A DNA stretch of 64,000 nucleotides from Brevundimonas sp. A19_0 (GTDB lineage Bacteria; Pseudomonadota; Alphaproteobacteria; Caulobacterales; Caulobacteraceae): NCBI RefSeq assembly GCF_017744255.1, contig NZ_JAGHQP010000005.1:62001-126000 (forward strand). The letters run 5' to 3'. A program made the position numbers and the translations under genes. The notes beneath the pieces are model-generated. The model did no database searches, was not told the origin of the DNA, and saw only the letters and a list, made by a program, of their open reading frames with translations. Of the stretch, positions 49,886-59,663 are shown one piece after another; positions within the stretch are counted from its first letter, which is position 1, and each line of letters starts with the position of its first letter.

Positions 49886-50129
49886 GGCTTCCTCGTCGTT
49901 GCTGAGGAAGCGGATTCATCTGCACCCGCCCAGAACCACACCGAGCACCCCACCTTGATCTCGGGTCGAATTGTTCCCTGAAAGGCGGGGCCCTTCTTAT
50001 AGGGCCCTAGGCAGATCCAGGCAGTTAGAGGTTAGGTTAGATGCAGCGTCGGCGGGGGTCTTTAAAATAGCACAGGGTCAAGACGGTTGCGACGCGATTA
50101 GGGCCTCACTCCGCGAGGGATTGTCTCGG

Positions 50130-50417
50130 TCAGCGTCTGAGGTGGTCGCAATCGGGAAGGGCATCGGGGTGGCGATGAACGCGCAAGACAGCGGCTTTGA
50201 AAGCATCAAGTCCGCGATCCGTGGACCGCTTCTCCCCGTCGATATAAATCTTGCCCGTGTTCGGCCAGAAGTTAATCGGCCCGAACTTCAACTGAGCAGG
50301 ATGGGGGCGATAGAGTGGGTCCAGACCCGCCTTCTCAGCCCAGGTTACGGCTTCCGTCATCCGAGGCGTATCGCCGGGACGGTGTAGGGGGAGGTAGTAG
50401 CGATCGGACTTCGGCAT
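50130..50417 (-). CDS. Hypothetical protein
   Basis: A 95-residue protein (ATG at 50417), MPKSDRYYLPLHRPGDTPRM at the start, with QLKFGPINFWPNTGKIYIDGEKRS in the C-terminal half. The sequence has normal composition and looks coding, but I do not recognise it. Longer upstream starts are possible. Confidence 0.5.
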   Translation of the reverse strand: MPKSDRYYLPLHRPGDTPRMTEAVTWAEKAGLDPLYRPHPAQLKFGPINFWPNTGKIYIDGEKRSTDRGLDAFKAAVLRVHRHPDALPDCDHLRR

Positions 50418-50673
50418 ATGACCCTCGTAAGTTGTTGGGGTCATATAGAGCCGAGGCAAAGGTCCGGCGTAGGCAGAGGGCCTCATCCTTGTTGAGCGGT
50501 AACGTCCATCCCACAGGGGAATCCGTTGGCCAAAAGGCACGCAAAACAGTGCCCCCATTTGTGCAAGTTATGTTCTCATAGAAGCCAAGATAGCGGCGCT
50601 CATCTCGTTCCGTTCTGACCTCAATGGGACGGCGCGAGGCTTGGTCTGGGGGCCTTTGCGGTTGAGGCGGCAA
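50335..50673 (-). CDS. Doubtful hypothetical frame
   Basis: A 112-residue frame from a TTG whose middle part (GFYENITCTNGGTVLRAFWP, then DSPVGWTLPLNKDEALCLRR) looks protein-like. Its 3' part overlaps the better-supported gene at 50130. It may be a fragment or non-coding. Nothing else is seen in 50,418-50,705. Confidence 0.3.
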   Translation of the reverse strand: MPPQPQRPPDQASRRPIEVRTERDERRYLGFYENITCTNGGTVLRAFWPTDSPVGWTLPLNKDEALCLRRTFASALYDPNNLRGSYAEVRSLLPPPTPSRRYASDDGSRNLG

Positions 50674-50705
50674 CGACCGGGTCAGGTAAGGGTGAGGCCC
50701 CGGCT

Positions 50706-51224
50706 TCAGGCGGCGGCCAGCCGGATCGTTGAGAACTCATCGGCAGCGAAATCTCGGCACCGCCAGCTCCCGGCGTCGTCAGCGTGAGGAACTTGCAGTT
50801 CATCCAGAAGGCAGATGACGTAGCTGAATCGTCCAGGGGCCCGTCTGTTCCAGAAGAGAAGCGCGACCGGGACCCCTCCGATGTCTTGGGTCGCTTTGAG
50901 GGCGGCCCATTCGATGTCGGTGACGCCAAACCGGTGAGCGTCGCCAGCCTGGCGGCGGGGTGTGTATGTCTTGACGTCGATTAAAAGGCTGCCGCCGCCG
51001 TGTAGCACCAGGTAATCCGGGCGATGGGCCGCGAGAAGCTTCAGGGACGTGCTGTGATGGTCTGGCGACTGGCCGAGGTCGATCCAGGCGACGCCAGCCC
51101 GGTCGAAAACCTTGCTGGCCGCGAACTCTCCGGCCATTCCGGCCGTCTCGATATCTTTGTCGTCCATGGCCAAGCGCACGAGAATTTCGTCGCTGGCTGT
51201 GAGGGAAGGAGATGTCACTGTCAT
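50706..51224 (-). CDS. Putative PD-(D/E)XK nuclease-like protein
   Basis: A 172-residue protein (ATG at 51224). After a helical N-terminus (ETAGMAGEFAASKVFDRAG) comes HRPDYLVLHGGGSLLIDVKTYTP, which has the Asp ... Asp-x-Lys arrangement of PD-(D/E)XK folds, and a conserved ALLFWNRRAPG segment. The longer frame upstream is not typical coding and is excluded. Possibly a nuclease or a sequence-degenerate DNA-binding relative. Confidence 0.6.
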   Translation of the reverse strand: MTVTSPSLTASDEILVRLAMDDKDIETAGMAGEFAASKVFDRAGVAWIDLGQSPDHHSTSLKLLAAHRPDYLVLHGGGSLLIDVKTYTPRRQAGDAHRFGVTDIEWAALKATQDIGGVPVALLFWNRRAPGRFSYVICLLDELQVPHADDAGSWRCRDFAADEFSTIRLAAA

Positions 51225-51325
51225 GGCCCATGATACCCCGTCCGGGTCCTCGGAAGCGATATCTTTCGTCTGCACCCCGCCCCGCGGATAGCTCTGGATG
51301 CTCCTCGCTGGCTGCGGCGGCGCGG

Positions 51326-52501
51326 TCAGTACCGAGGCGCGGGGTCCGGGCAAGCGATCTGCGATACGCCATCGAGTCTCATGAGGGTGGCGAGGTCTTC
51401 GGGCGGACTGAGGATGACGTAGTTTACGCCGTTCCGATCCTTGGTCGAGCCGTACCTGATTGCATCGAACCCGGCCGACCTGGCGCAGTCGGCGACAAAT
51501 CTGGAGAACAAGTACTGACGTTTCACCCATCCCTCACCAGTGCGCGGCGCCATGAGCAAGGCGGAGTTCGCCAAGGCATTGAACAGCTCGGAGTCGACTG
51601 CATCGCCATCTGCGTCGATGAGGTCGAGGATCTTCAGCGGAGGAAGAATGGTCACTCGGCCGACCAGACAGTCCTCTCCGGGTACGCCGAGTTCTGCCGC
51701 CGCGACGGCTTCCGAATTGGCCAGATAGAGCATGGGGGCGCCGGCGTGGTTGAAGCGGCCTTCGCCAGTGTGGGGCGCGGGAGCGGGGCCGTAGGTTGCC
51801 GGATTGGTTGGATCCTGACCCTGCTTTGCGACATCCAGAGTTCGCCTCGCGCGGTACATTGGGCGATCCTGCACACTAGCGCTTACCCGCAAGGCTTCGG
51901 CCCGGATCTCCGCCAGAACCGTCTGTGCGAAGGGATGCTCGAGGATGAGGAACGGTGTTGCTGCGCCCAGCGCAGAGAGGGTGGCGATGTCTTCCTCCAT
52001 CGCTTCGACATCGCTGATACGGTGCTCGAATAGATAGATGTTCGCCGGGCCGTAGCGCTGACACCTCGGACATCGGACCAGGCGCCGGAGCGTCGAATAC
52101 TCCAGCGGCCACCAGGCCCCGGCCAGACGGGCTTCGTCTACGGCCCACAGGGCGTCAATTGACAGCATGTCGCCGCCGTCGCGCCGGAAGCTCACGTCTG
52201 GCCATTTTTCTTGGAAATCGGCGTAACAGAAGTCACAGCAGCCGATGCTGGACGTGAAGGCCGAGTCTAGTTCGTCCGAGAAGGCGTCGTTGAATGCATC
52301 CGCGTCCTGCTCGGATACGGGCAAGAATGGACCGAAGACGAACGGCACGAGGACGCCGTCCTCGAAGCTGCACGGGCTGGTGATGTTGCGCAGGTTAAAG
52401 ACCTCCCATCGCGGTGGCGACCCGGTCCCCGATAAGAGCCTTTCACACGATCGCCAAGCCGCCGCAGCCGTCAGAGGCCCCGCTGCAACGGCGCCGGTCA
52501 T
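51326..52501 (-). CDS. RES-domain protein with zinc-binding N-terminus
   Basis: A 391-residue protein. The N-terminal half has two CxxC pairs (C89/C92 and C144/C147), probably a zinc site. The C-terminal half is a RES domain: PMYRARR near residue 217, GEGRFNHAGAPMLYLANSEAVAAAEL (246-271), and YLFSRFVADCARSAGFDAIRYGSTKDRNGVNYVIL. RES toxins degrade NAD and usually have an Xre-type antitoxin. None is adjacent here. It lies about 200 bases from the transposon's left end. Confidence 0.78.
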   Translation of the reverse strand: MTGAVAAGPLTAAAAWRSCERLLSGTGSPPRWEVFNLRNITSPCSFEDGVLVPFVFGPFLPVSEQDADAFNDAFSDELDSAFTSSIGCCDFCYADFQEKWPDVSFRRDGGDMLSIDALWAVDEARLAGAWWPLEYSTLRRLVRCPRCQRYGPANIYLFEHRISDVEAMEEDIATLSALGAATPFLILEHPFAQTVLAEIRAEALRVSASVQDRPMYRARRTLDVAKQGQDPTNPATYGPAPAPHTGEGRFNHAGAPMLYLANSEAVAAAELGVPGEDCLVGRVTILPPLKILDLIDADGDAVDSELFNALANSALLMAPRTGEGWVKRQYLFSRFVADCARSAGFDAIRYGSTKDRNGVNYVILSPPEDLATLMRLDGVSQIACPDPAPRY

Positions 52502-52703
52502 CCCTGACCGGTCCGGTGCGGCGGAGACCCACGATCAGCAGTCCGGCGCGCCGGCTAATGCGGGAGCGCCGCTGTTCCAGCCATGCCCCGTCCACCAGCA
52601 GGTTTCAGTGTGTTGTGCGCCATCCAAATGCACCCGCCCCGCTACGCCATCGACGCTGCACGGCGACCGCCGCTGTTGAGCAAGGGTTCCCGGGAGGTGC
52701 GTC

Positions 52704-52711
52704 GATGTCTG
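52704..52711. repeat. Target site duplication, left
   Basis: GATGTCTG immediately outside the left inverted repeat. The same 8 bases lie outside the right repeat at 63435-63442, in direct orientation. Confidence 0.9.
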
Positions 52712-52735
52712 CGGCTATGGGTAGCAAACACACCT
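52712..52735 (+). repeat. Terminal inverted repeat, left
   Basis: 24 bp beginning CGGCTATGGGTAGC and ending ACACCT. It matches the reverse complement of 63411-63434 without mismatch. The sequence just inside (TTGACG, 52735-52740) resembles a -35 element, but I see no well-spaced -10. Confidence 0.92.
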
Positions 52736-52778
52736 TGACGGACGAGACCGTGAGAAGCCGTGTCTTTATGTTGAGGGC

Positions 52779-53285
52779 ATGGCAAGTTCGATCATCCCTT
52801 TCGGCACCGAGCACTCTGTCGCCCTTCACACCCTCGTCCGTAAACGCGCCGAGCTGGACGGGGAGTTGGAGCAACATCAGGGACTCGTCCGCGACCTTCA
52901 GAAGACGATCCAGAACCTGGACGCGGTCCTTGTCCTGCTCAAGCCGGACATCGACATCGGTGAAATCGCCCCGAAGCGAGCCCGGCCAGTTCACGCTGCT
53001 GCGCCGGGAGAGATCACCGGCATAGTCGTCGATTGTCTGCGAGAAGCTGACGGACCGGTGACGTCGAGAGAGTTGGCTCGCGCCGTCGTTGAAGTGCGGG
53101 AACTCGACCCCGAAGACAGGACTCTGGAAGTCACGATGGCCAGACGTGTTCGAGCCTGTCTGAGGCCCTTGCGGCTAGCCGGACGAGTTCGCGCCGTGCC
53201 TATGGCGTCGGGACCGCAGGGCTGGGTTTTGGCGACCAAGCAGTTCGAGCAGCCGGTTACCGTCCCGCTGGAGCTGACTCGATGA
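52779..53285 (+). CDS. Coiled-coil / winged-helix protein at the left end
   Basis: A 168-residue protein. N-terminal coiled coil (LVRKRAELDGELEQHQGLVRDLQKTIQNLDAVLVLL), a KPDIDIGEIAPKR linker, and a C-terminal winged-helix-like part (ITGIVVDCLREADGPVTSRELARAVVEVRELD..., VRACLRPLRLAGRVRAVP). The gene starts 43 bases inside the left repeat and reads inward. A similar protein is encoded at the other end (62805-63368). It overlaps the next gene by ATGA. Confidence 0.75.
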   Translation: MASSIIPFGTEHSVALHTLVRKRAELDGELEQHQGLVRDLQKTIQNLDAVLVLLKPDIDIGEIAPKRARPVHAAAPGEITGIVVDCLREADGPVTSRELARAVVEVRELDPEDRTLEVTMARRVRACLRPLRLAGRVRAVPMASGPQGWVLATKQFEQPVTVPLELTR

Positions 53286-53482
53286 ACAGCATCTCCTTCT
53301 TCCACGGAAACCAGCTCTGCCAGATCGCGCCAGAGCGCGATGGTCGGGGGTTCATCGGACTCCGGAACGGACGAGTCGTCGCGACCGCGGCTGACCGAGC
53401 CAGCGTGGCTCGGGCGTTGATCAAGGCGACGTGCTGGCGAAAGGGCCTGAGAGATGAGGCGGCGGGCGCGCCAGGCACCTGA
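53282..53482 (+). CDS. Small hypothetical protein
   Basis: A 66-residue protein (NSISFFHGNQLCQIAPERDGRGFIGLRNGRVVATAADRASVARAL). Coupled to the upstream winged-helix gene by an ATGA overlap. Not recognised. Confidence 0.55.
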   Translation: MNSISFFHGNQLCQIAPERDGRGFIGLRNGRVVATAADRASVARALIKATCWRKGLRDEAAGAPGT

Positions 53483-53590
53483 ATCGCCAAACGCGGAACG
53501 ACCACATCTTGAACGCCATCCGCTGAAGTCCGCGCTCGCGGCGCAACCGATTATTCGTTGCTGTCGCCGCCAACCGTGCTAAACGACGGC

Positions 53591-53935
53591 ATGGTCCGGT
53601 CGGAGAACAGGCACAGCATCATCGCGGCGCTCTTTGCGCTGTTCGTCGCCGTGTTCGTTCTGATCCCGACCGTCGATGCTGCGGCCTGCGCCGTGGAACT
53701 GGAACCCGCTCATGCGGCGGCGTCGGTCGCCGACGACGGTGGTGATCTGCCGTCTGATTCCGACGACCATGCCATCTGCTCACACGGCCACTGTCATCAC
53801 AGCGGCACCGCGATGCCGTCATCGACCCAATCCGTCGCGGTGACGGCGATAGTCGCTCCGAACCTGCTGCGCCCGACTGACGAGCCCTTGGCGTCTCGCG
53901 AGCCCGGCGGCCTGGAACGCCCTCCCAGAGCCTGA
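53591..53935 (+). CDS. His/Cys-rich periplasmic protein (CopL-like)
   Basis: A 114-residue protein with an N-terminal hydrophobic export segment (IIAALFALFVAVFVLIPTVDAAAC) and a short Cys/His cluster HAICSHGHCHHSG near residue 65, typical of small metal-binding proteins found before czc/cop efflux genes. The ATG at 53591 is preferred to an upstream TTG-like start. It lies 57 bases before czcC. Probably a metal-binding or regulatory accessory. Confidence 0.65.
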   Translation: MVRSENRHSIIAALFALFVAVFVLIPTVDAAACAVELEPAHAAASVADDGGDLPSDSDDHAICSHGHCHHSGTAMPSSTQSVAVTAIVAPNLLRPTDEPLASREPGGLERPPRA

Positions 53936-53992
53936 CGATGTCCTGCGCCTTTCGGCGCGCGTCAATCGTCTGGAACTTCTGGGATATGGAAC

Positions 53993-55246
53993 ATGTCACC
54001 CCTGAAATCTGGCCGATCGCGTCTCGCGATCGGCTGCGCCGTGGTCGCGATGGCGACCGCCGCGATCGGCCCCGCCTGGGCCGATCCTGTGCCCTCATAT
54101 GAAAAATTGCTTGAGCGCATCGGGCTCACACCGGGCGCGCTAGAGGCGGAGGCCTTGGTGGATGCGGCCGAAGCCCGCGCTCGTCAGGCCGGCGTGAGGC
54201 CGAACCCGGAACTCAGTCTCGAAGCTGAAAACGCTCTCGGAACCGGCCCCTTCTCGGGTTACGGGAACGCCGAGACGACCTTGTCCGTCAGCCAGGACTT
54301 GGAACTCTGGGGACGGCGGGGCGCAAGGGTCGGGGTGGCCCAAGCTGAAGGCAGAACGTCCCTTCTCCGGCGCGATCTCGCCACCCTGGATGCCGCTGGC
54401 AGGCTCGCGCTGGCCTATGCCGAGGCCGAAGCCGCCGACCGGCGTTTCGTCCTCGCTCAGGAAGCCCTCGACCTGACGATCGCGGACGCTCGCGCATTGA
54501 TGATCCTGGTGGAAGAGGGGCGCGAGCCCTTGTTTCGCGGCATTCAGGCCCAGAGCGAGGCAGCGGCGGCGAGGGCAGCGCTTGACGAAGCCGAGGCTGA
54601 ACGGGACGCCGCCTTCGCAAGACTGACCGCCGTGGCGATGCTGCCGAACCCGGCGACTTCGATCGAATATAGCCTGCTGGACCGCGAGCCCCCTGCCGTC
54701 GTCCCGACATCCTCGGCGTCACCGGAGGTGAGGGTGGCGGAGGCCGAACGCGACGCCGCTGAAAGCCGGATCGAGGTGGAGCGGGTGCGAGCACGACCGG
54801 ACGTTCGGGTCTCGGTCGGCGTCCGCCGCTACGAGGCTGAAGACGCGACCGCTCTCACGTTTGGCCTCAGCATGCCCTTGCCCCTCTTCGACCGGAACCG
54901 GGGCAACTACGATGCCGCACAGGCCGAGTTCCGCGCCGCCGACGCCCGCGTGATGGCCGCGCGGCAGACGACTCAGGCGGACCTAGCCGGCGCCGAAGCC
55001 AGGCTTCGGTCGGCCAGCAGTCGCGTGTGGGCCACCGACGCAGGGGTGACCGCCGCTGAGGAGGCGTATCGCCTCTCACGGATCGGATTTGACGCCGGTC
55101 GCATCTCGCAACTCGAACTCAGTTCATCTCGCGCGGCGCTCATCGCCGCCCGCAACGCCGCCGTGGACGCTCGCCTCGCGCGCGTTCGGGCGGAAGTCGA
55201 TCTAGCGCTCCTGCAAGGACGCGCCCCGTTTGGAACATCGCTATGA
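53993..55246 (+). CDS. czcC: Outer membrane efflux protein CzcC-like
   Basis: A 417-residue TolC-type outer membrane channel. Signal peptide ending at AWA-D (about residue 31), then two OEP repeats with long helices (LALAYAEAEAADRRFVLAQEALDL, RIEVERVRARPDVRVSVGVRRYEAEDATALTFGLSMPLPLFDRNRG, YRLSRIGFDAGRISQLELSSSRAAL). The set belongs to a heavy-metal RND pump. It overlaps czcB by ATGA. Confidence 0.9.
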   Translation: MSPLKSGRSRLAIGCAVVAMATAAIGPAWADPVPSYEKLLERIGLTPGALEAEALVDAAEARARQAGVRPNPELSLEAENALGTGPFSGYGNAETTLSVSQDLELWGRRGARVGVAQAEGRTSLLRRDLATLDAAGRLALAYAEAEAADRRFVLAQEALDLTIADARALMILVEEGREPLFRGIQAQSEAAAARAALDEAEAERDAAFARLTAVAMLPNPATSIEYSLLDREPPAVVPTSSASPEVRVAEAERDAAESRIEVERVRARPDVRVSVGVRRYEAEDATALTFGLSMPLPLFDRNRGNYDAAQAEFRAADARVMAARQTTQADLAGAEARLRSASSRVWATDAGVTAAEEAYRLSRIGFDAGRISQLELSSSRAALIAARNAAVDARLARVRAEVDLALLQGRAPFGTSL

Positions 55247-56430
55247 AAAGCACGCCCAAGATCAACAAGACCTGGCTGATGGCCGGGGTCGCCGCCGTCG
55301 TCGTCCTGAGTGGCGCGGGGCTCTATGCCATGGTCCGCTCACCCGCCGAGGCTCCAGCAGCGGAGGGGGAAGCCGAACATTCCGAAGCGGAAGGCGAGCA
55401 CGCCGAGGAAGCGGGCGGCGAAGAAGGCGTCGTCGTCCTGACGGCGGCCCAGATCACCGCCGCCAACATCGCTATCGTCGCCGTGACCGGCGGCGGGGGC
55501 GGCGAAACCCGACTGTCGGGCCGGGTGGAACCGATGATCGACGCGAGGGCCGTCGTGGCGGCGTCCGTCGGCGGCCGGGTCGAGCGCGTGCTGGTGGCAC
55601 CGGGTCAATCCGTGCGCGCGGGACAGCCCTTGGCCATTCTGGTCAGTGGCGATGCCGCCAGCCTTCGGGCCGACGCCGACGCTGCGGAGGCCAATGCGAT
55701 AGCCGCCGAACAAGCGCATAGTCGCGAAGAGAGCCTGGCCGATCAGGGTGTCGTGGCCCGCCGGGACGCCGAGGTCGCTCATGCCCAGGCGCTCAGCGCC
55801 CAGGCGGCGGCCCGCGCCGCCCGCGCGCGCGCCTCGGCCGCCGGCTCTCCCAATTCCTCGGGTCGACTCAGCGTCGTCAGCCCCATCAGCGGGATCGTGA
55901 CCAGCGTTCAGGTCGGGCCGGGTGGCTTCGCCGCCCAAGGTGGCGTCATCGCGGAGGTCACCAATCCTGCGCGGGTCGAGATCGTCTTCACGGCGCCTCC
56001 CGCACTCGCCGCGCAGGTTCGCGCGGGTTCGACCATGCGCGTGCAGGGACCGGCGGGCGAGTTCGACGCCGTCGTCACCGGCGTCGCCGCCGACGCAGGC
56101 GAGGAAAGCGGAGCCACGATCATCCGCGCCCGACCGGCGGGCGGGGGTCTGCCGCCGGCAGGATCGGCCGTCTCCGGCATTGTGGTCACGGGCCAGTCCG
56201 TAGGCGGCCTCACGGTCCCGTCCGACGCCGTTCAGACGGTGGAGGGCGCGAACGTGGTGTTCGTGCGCACCGCGACGGGCTTTCGCGCCGCTCCCGTCCT
56301 GGTCGGCAGGCAGGCCGGCGGCCGGACCGAAATCCTGAGCGGCCTCACCGGCACCGAGCGCATCGCCGGAACCAACGCCTTCCTCCTGAAAGCCGAACTC
56401 GCCAAGGGCGAGGCCGAGCACGGCCACTAG
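55243..56430 (+). CDS. czcB: RND efflux membrane fusion protein CzcB-like
   Basis: A 395-residue periplasmic adaptor. One N-terminal membrane segment (about 11-31), a Glu/His-rich linker (GEAEHSEAEGEHAEEAGGEEG), a barrel/lipoyl/hairpin core (GGRVERVLVAPGQSVRAGQPLAIL; hairpin about 145-200; TSVQVGPGGFAAQGG), and a His-ending tail (GEAEHGH). The acidic/His linker could bind the transported metal. Links CzcC to CzcA. Confidence 0.91.
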   Translation: MKSTPKINKTWLMAGVAAVVVLSGAGLYAMVRSPAEAPAAEGEAEHSEAEGEHAEEAGGEEGVVVLTAAQITAANIAIVAVTGGGGGETRLSGRVEPMIDARAVVAASVGGRVERVLVAPGQSVRAGQPLAILVSGDAASLRADADAAEANAIAAEQAHSREESLADQGVVARRDAEVAHAQALSAQAAARAARARASAAGSPNSSGRLSVVSPISGIVTSVQVGPGGFAAQGGVIAEVTNPARVEIVFTAPPALAAQVRAGSTMRVQGPAGEFDAVVTGVAADAGEESGATIIRARPAGGGLPPAGSAVSGIVVTGQSVGGLTVPSDAVQTVEGANVVFVRTATGFRAAPVLVGRQAGGRTEILSGLTGTERIAGTNAFLLKAELAKGEAEHGH

Positions 56431-56441
56431 GGAGCGAGAGC

Positions 56442-59400
56442 ATGTTCAGCGCAATCATCGCGGCATCCGTCCGCTTCCGTTGGTTCGTCATCCTGGCGGT
56501 CAGCCTCGTGGCGGCCCTGGGTCTGTTCGAACTGACCAAACTGCCCATCGACGCCGTTCCCGACATCACCAATAGACAGGTCCAGATCACCACGGTCGCT
56601 CCCGCCCTGGCGCCCGAGCAGATCGAGCGGCAGGTCACCTATCCGTTGGAAACTGCTCTCGCCGGCATCCCCGGCCTGACCAGCACGCGATCGCTGTCGC
56701 GCAACGGCTTTAGCCAGATTACCGCGATCTTCACCGACCAGACCGACATCTATTTCGCGCGTCAGCAGGTGGCCGAACGGCTCGCCGCCGCGTCCGAGGG
56801 ACTTCCTGAAGGCGTGGAGCCGGGGTTGTCGCCGATCACCACCGGCCTCGGCGAAGTGTTGATGTGGACGGTCGATTACATCCCCTTCAACACCGAGAAT
56901 CTTGCCAGCCCCGGCCAGCCGGGCTGGCAGGCGGGCGGCGTCTATCTGACACCCGAGGGCGAGCGACTGACGACGCCCGAGGAGCGCGCGACCTATCTCC
57001 GCACCGTCCAGGATTGGATCATCGCGCCGCAGATGCGCACGACCGCCGGCCTGGCCGGCGTCGATACCATCGGCGGCTACGTCAAGGAGTATGCCGTCAG
57101 GCCCGATGCCGCTCGGTTGTCCGCCTATGGTCTTGGCCTCGGCGATCTGGTCGAGGCGGTCGAACGCGCCAACACCCAAGCAGGCGCAGGCTATATCCAG
57201 CGTGCGGGCGAGGCTTTGGTCGTCCGCACGGACGCCTTGGCGCTGACCATCGACGATCTGGCCCAGGCCCCCGTGGTCAATCGCGGCGGTCTGGTCGTCC
57301 GGGTCGCCGACGTCGCGACGGTCGAGATCGGGCAGGCTCCACGTTTGGGCGGCGCCAGCCGCGACGGACATGAAGCGGTCCTTGGCACCGCCTTGATGAT
57401 CGCCGGCGGCAACAGCCGCACGGTGGCCCAGGCGGCGGCCGAGCGGCTGGCGGTGGTGGACGACAGCCTGCCTCCTGGCATCGTCGCCCTGCCGGTCCTG
57501 AACCGCAGTGAACTGGTGAACTCGACCATCTCGACCGTCGCTCGGAACCTGACCGAGGGCGCGCTGCTGGTCATCGTCGTCCTGTTCCTGCTGCTGGGCA
57601 ACATCCGGGCGGCCACCATCACGGCCCTGATGATCCCGCTGTCGTTCCTGTTCGCCGTCATCGGCATGAATAGGTTCGGCATCAGCGGCAACTTGATGAG
57701 CCTGGGCGCGCTGGACTTCGGCCTGATGGTCGATGGCGCCGTCGTGGTGATCGAGAACACCCTGCTGATGCTGACGCAGCGACGGGCTCAACTCGGCCGG
57801 ATGCTGACCCGACACGAGCGGCTGGACGTGGCGGTTCAGTCCGCGCGCCAGATGGTGAAGCCGGCCGCCTTCGGTCAATTGATCATCCTGCTGGTGTTCG
57901 CGCCGCTGCTGCTTCTGGAGGGGGTCGAAGGCAAGACGTTCCAACCGATGGGCGCCACCGTCATGCTCGCCCTCGTCGGAGCCTTCATCTTCTCCTTTAC
58001 CTTCGTGCCCGCCATGACTGCCTTGCTGGTGCGCGATCCGAAGTCCGTTCACCTCGGCGGCGACGGTCAGGTCGAGGAGCACGAGACCTGGCTTCTCCGC
58101 TTCGCCCGGCGGTTCCTCCAACCAGCGATCCAGGCGGCTGTGTCACGGCCGAAGATCGTGCTGATCTCCGCCGTGGCGGCCCTCGCCGTCGGGCTCACCT
58201 CCTTCATGGCGCTGGGCCGGGAATTCATCCCGACGCTCGACGAGGGCGACATCGCCATGCAGGCGTTGCGCGTGCCGTCCGCGTCCTTGGAGCAATCCTT
58301 GGCGATGCAGATGGCGTTGGAGCGCGCCATCAAGGCCCAGCCCGAGGTGGAGACCATGTTTTCGCGCACCGGCACGGCCGAGGCCGCCGTGGACCCTATG
58401 CCGCCCAACATCTCCGACAGCGTCATCGTGCTGAAGGACCGCAAGGATTGGCCCGATCCGGGCCTGGAGAAGGACGAACTGATCGAGCGGATCGAAGGCG
58501 TGGCCGCCCAGCAGATCGGCAACAATTTCGAGTTCAGCCAGCCGATCGAACTGCGCTTCAATGAACTGATCTCCGGCGTCCGCACCGACCTCGCCGTCAT
58601 GGTCTATGGCGACGACTTCGACACCCTTCAGCGGGTGGCGGACCAGGTCGCGACCGCGCTGCGGGAGACGACCGGGTCAGCCGACGTTCGTGTCGAGCAG
58701 GCGTCCGGCCTGCCCACCCTGACCGTCAGCGTAGATCGAACCGCCGCCGCCAGCTACGGCCTGTCGGCCGCAGACGTCAGCGAAGCGGTCTCGGCCGGCA
58801 TCGGCGGCGCCGAGGCCGGACGCATCTTCGAGGGCGACCGGCGGTTCGACGTCGTCGTCCGCCTGCCCGACGACGCCCGCAACGACCCGGCGGCCCTGGC
58901 GGCGCTTCCCATCGTATCCGACACCGGCGTGATCGTGCCCCTGTCTTCGGTCGCGCGGATTCAGACGGCGGAGGGTCCGAACCAGATCAGCCGCGAGAAC
59001 GGCAGCCGCCGTATGGTGGTCCAGGCCAACGTGCGCGGTCGCGACCTGGGGGGCTTCGTCACCGACGCCCAGAGCCAGGTCGCGGAGATCGACCTTCCGG
59101 CCGGGGTCTATCTGGATTGGGGCGGGCAGTTCGAGAACCTAAAGCGAGCCGAGCAACGCTTCGGCCTCGTCATTCCGATCGTGTTCGTCCTGATCGGGGT
59201 GCTGCTGTTCCTCGCCTTGGGATCGTTCGCGGAGGCCGGTCTGGTCTTCGCCTGCGTCCCCCTGGCTTTGGTGGGCGGCGCCCTCGCGCTGCTGCTGCGC
59301 GGAATGCCGTTCTCGGTCTCGGCGGCGGTCGGCTTCATCGCCGTGTCAGGGGTCGCCACCCTGAACGGACTGGTGCTTATGCAGGCCATCCGCCAACGCC

Positions 59401-59663
59401 TGAACGAGGGCCTGCCTGCCAAGGTGGCGGCGATCGAAGGAGCCGCCAGCCGACTGCGCGCGGTGCTGACGACCGCTTTGGTTGCGATCGTCGGCTTCAT
59501 CCCGATGGCTCTGGCGCACGGAGCCGGAGCCGAGGTGCAGAAGCCGCTCGCAACGGTCGTGATCGGGGGCCTTTTGACGGCGACGGCGTTGACCCTGCTC
59601 GTGCTGCCGACGTTCGCCGCCAAGGCGGTTCGGCATCGTGCTTCGGAAGGACTGGAAGATTGA
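56442..59663 (+). CDS. czcA: Heavy-metal RND efflux pump CzcA-like
   Basis: A 1073-residue inner-membrane proton/metal antiporter of the HME-RND family. Twelve membrane helices with two large periplasmic loops. N-terminal [36 protein letters not shown] is typical. The fourth helix motif reads [19 protein letters not shown], the DFGxxxDGAVxxxEN pattern of the zinc/cobalt/cadmium subgroup rather than the copper/silver one. Substrate within that group cannot be fixed by eye. It overlaps the CDF-type gene at the stop. Confidence 0.93.
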   Translation: MFSAIIAASVRFRWFVILAVSLVAALGLFELTKLPIDAVPDITNRQVQITTVAPALAPEQIERQVTYPLETALAGIPGLTSTRSLSRNGFSQITAIFTDQTDIYFARQQVAERLAAASEGLPEGVEPGLSPITTGLGEVLMWTVDYIPFNTENLASPGQPGWQAGGVYLTPEGERLTTPEERATYLRTVQDWIIAPQMRTTAGLAGVDTIGGYVKEYAVRPDAARLSAYGLGLGDLVEAVERANTQAGAGYIQRAGEALVVRTDALALTIDDLAQAPVVNRGGLVVRVADVATVEIGQAPRLGGASRDGHEAVLGTALMIAGGNSRTVAQAAAERLAVVDDSLPPGIVALPVLNRSELVNSTISTVARNLTEGALLVIVVLFLLLGNIRAATITALMIPLSFLFAVIGMNRFGISGNLMSLGALDFGLMVDGAVVVIENTLLMLTQRRAQLGRMLTRHERLDVAVQSARQMVKPAAFGQLIILLVFAPLLLLEGVEGKTFQPMGATVMLALVGAFIFSFTFVPAMTALLVRDPKSVHLGGDGQVEEHETWLLRFARRFLQPAIQAAVSRPKIVLISAVAALAVGLTSFMALGREFIPTLDEGDIAMQALRVPSASLEQSLAMQMALERAIKAQPEVETMFSRTGTAEAAVDPMPPNISDSVIVLKDRKDWPDPGLEKDELIERIEGVAAQQIGNNFEFSQPIELRFNELISGVRTDLAVMVYGDDFDTLQRVADQVATALRETTGSADVRVEQASGLPTLTVSVDRTAAASYGLSAADVSEAVSAGIGGAEAGRIFEGDRRFDVVVRLPDDARNDPAALAALPIVSDTGVIVPLSSVARIQTAEGPNQISRENGSRRMVVQANVRGRDLGGFVTDAQSQVAEIDLPAGVYLDWGGQFENLKRAEQRFGLVIPIVFVLIGVLLFLALGSFAEAGLVFACVPLALVGGALALLLRGMPFSVSAAVGFIAVSGVATLNGLVLMQAIRQRLNEGLPAKVAAIEGAASRLRAVLTTALVAIVGFIPMALAHGAGAEVQKPLATVVIGGLLTATALTLLVLPTFAAKAVRHRASEGLED

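Noticed and set aside
49984-50012. GGGCCC ... GGGCCC pair as a terminator
   Set aside because: Each hexamer is self-complementary, the stem is short, no T-run follows, and no gene ends nearby in the right direction.
52502-52703. Gene interrupted by the transposon
   Set aside because: Frames on both sides of the insertion do not join into a recognisable protein. The insertion looks intergenic.
52735-52770. Promoter overlapping the left inverted repeat
   Set aside because: TTGACG is a good -35 match, but no -10 lies at 16-18 bases, so it is mentioned only with the repeat.
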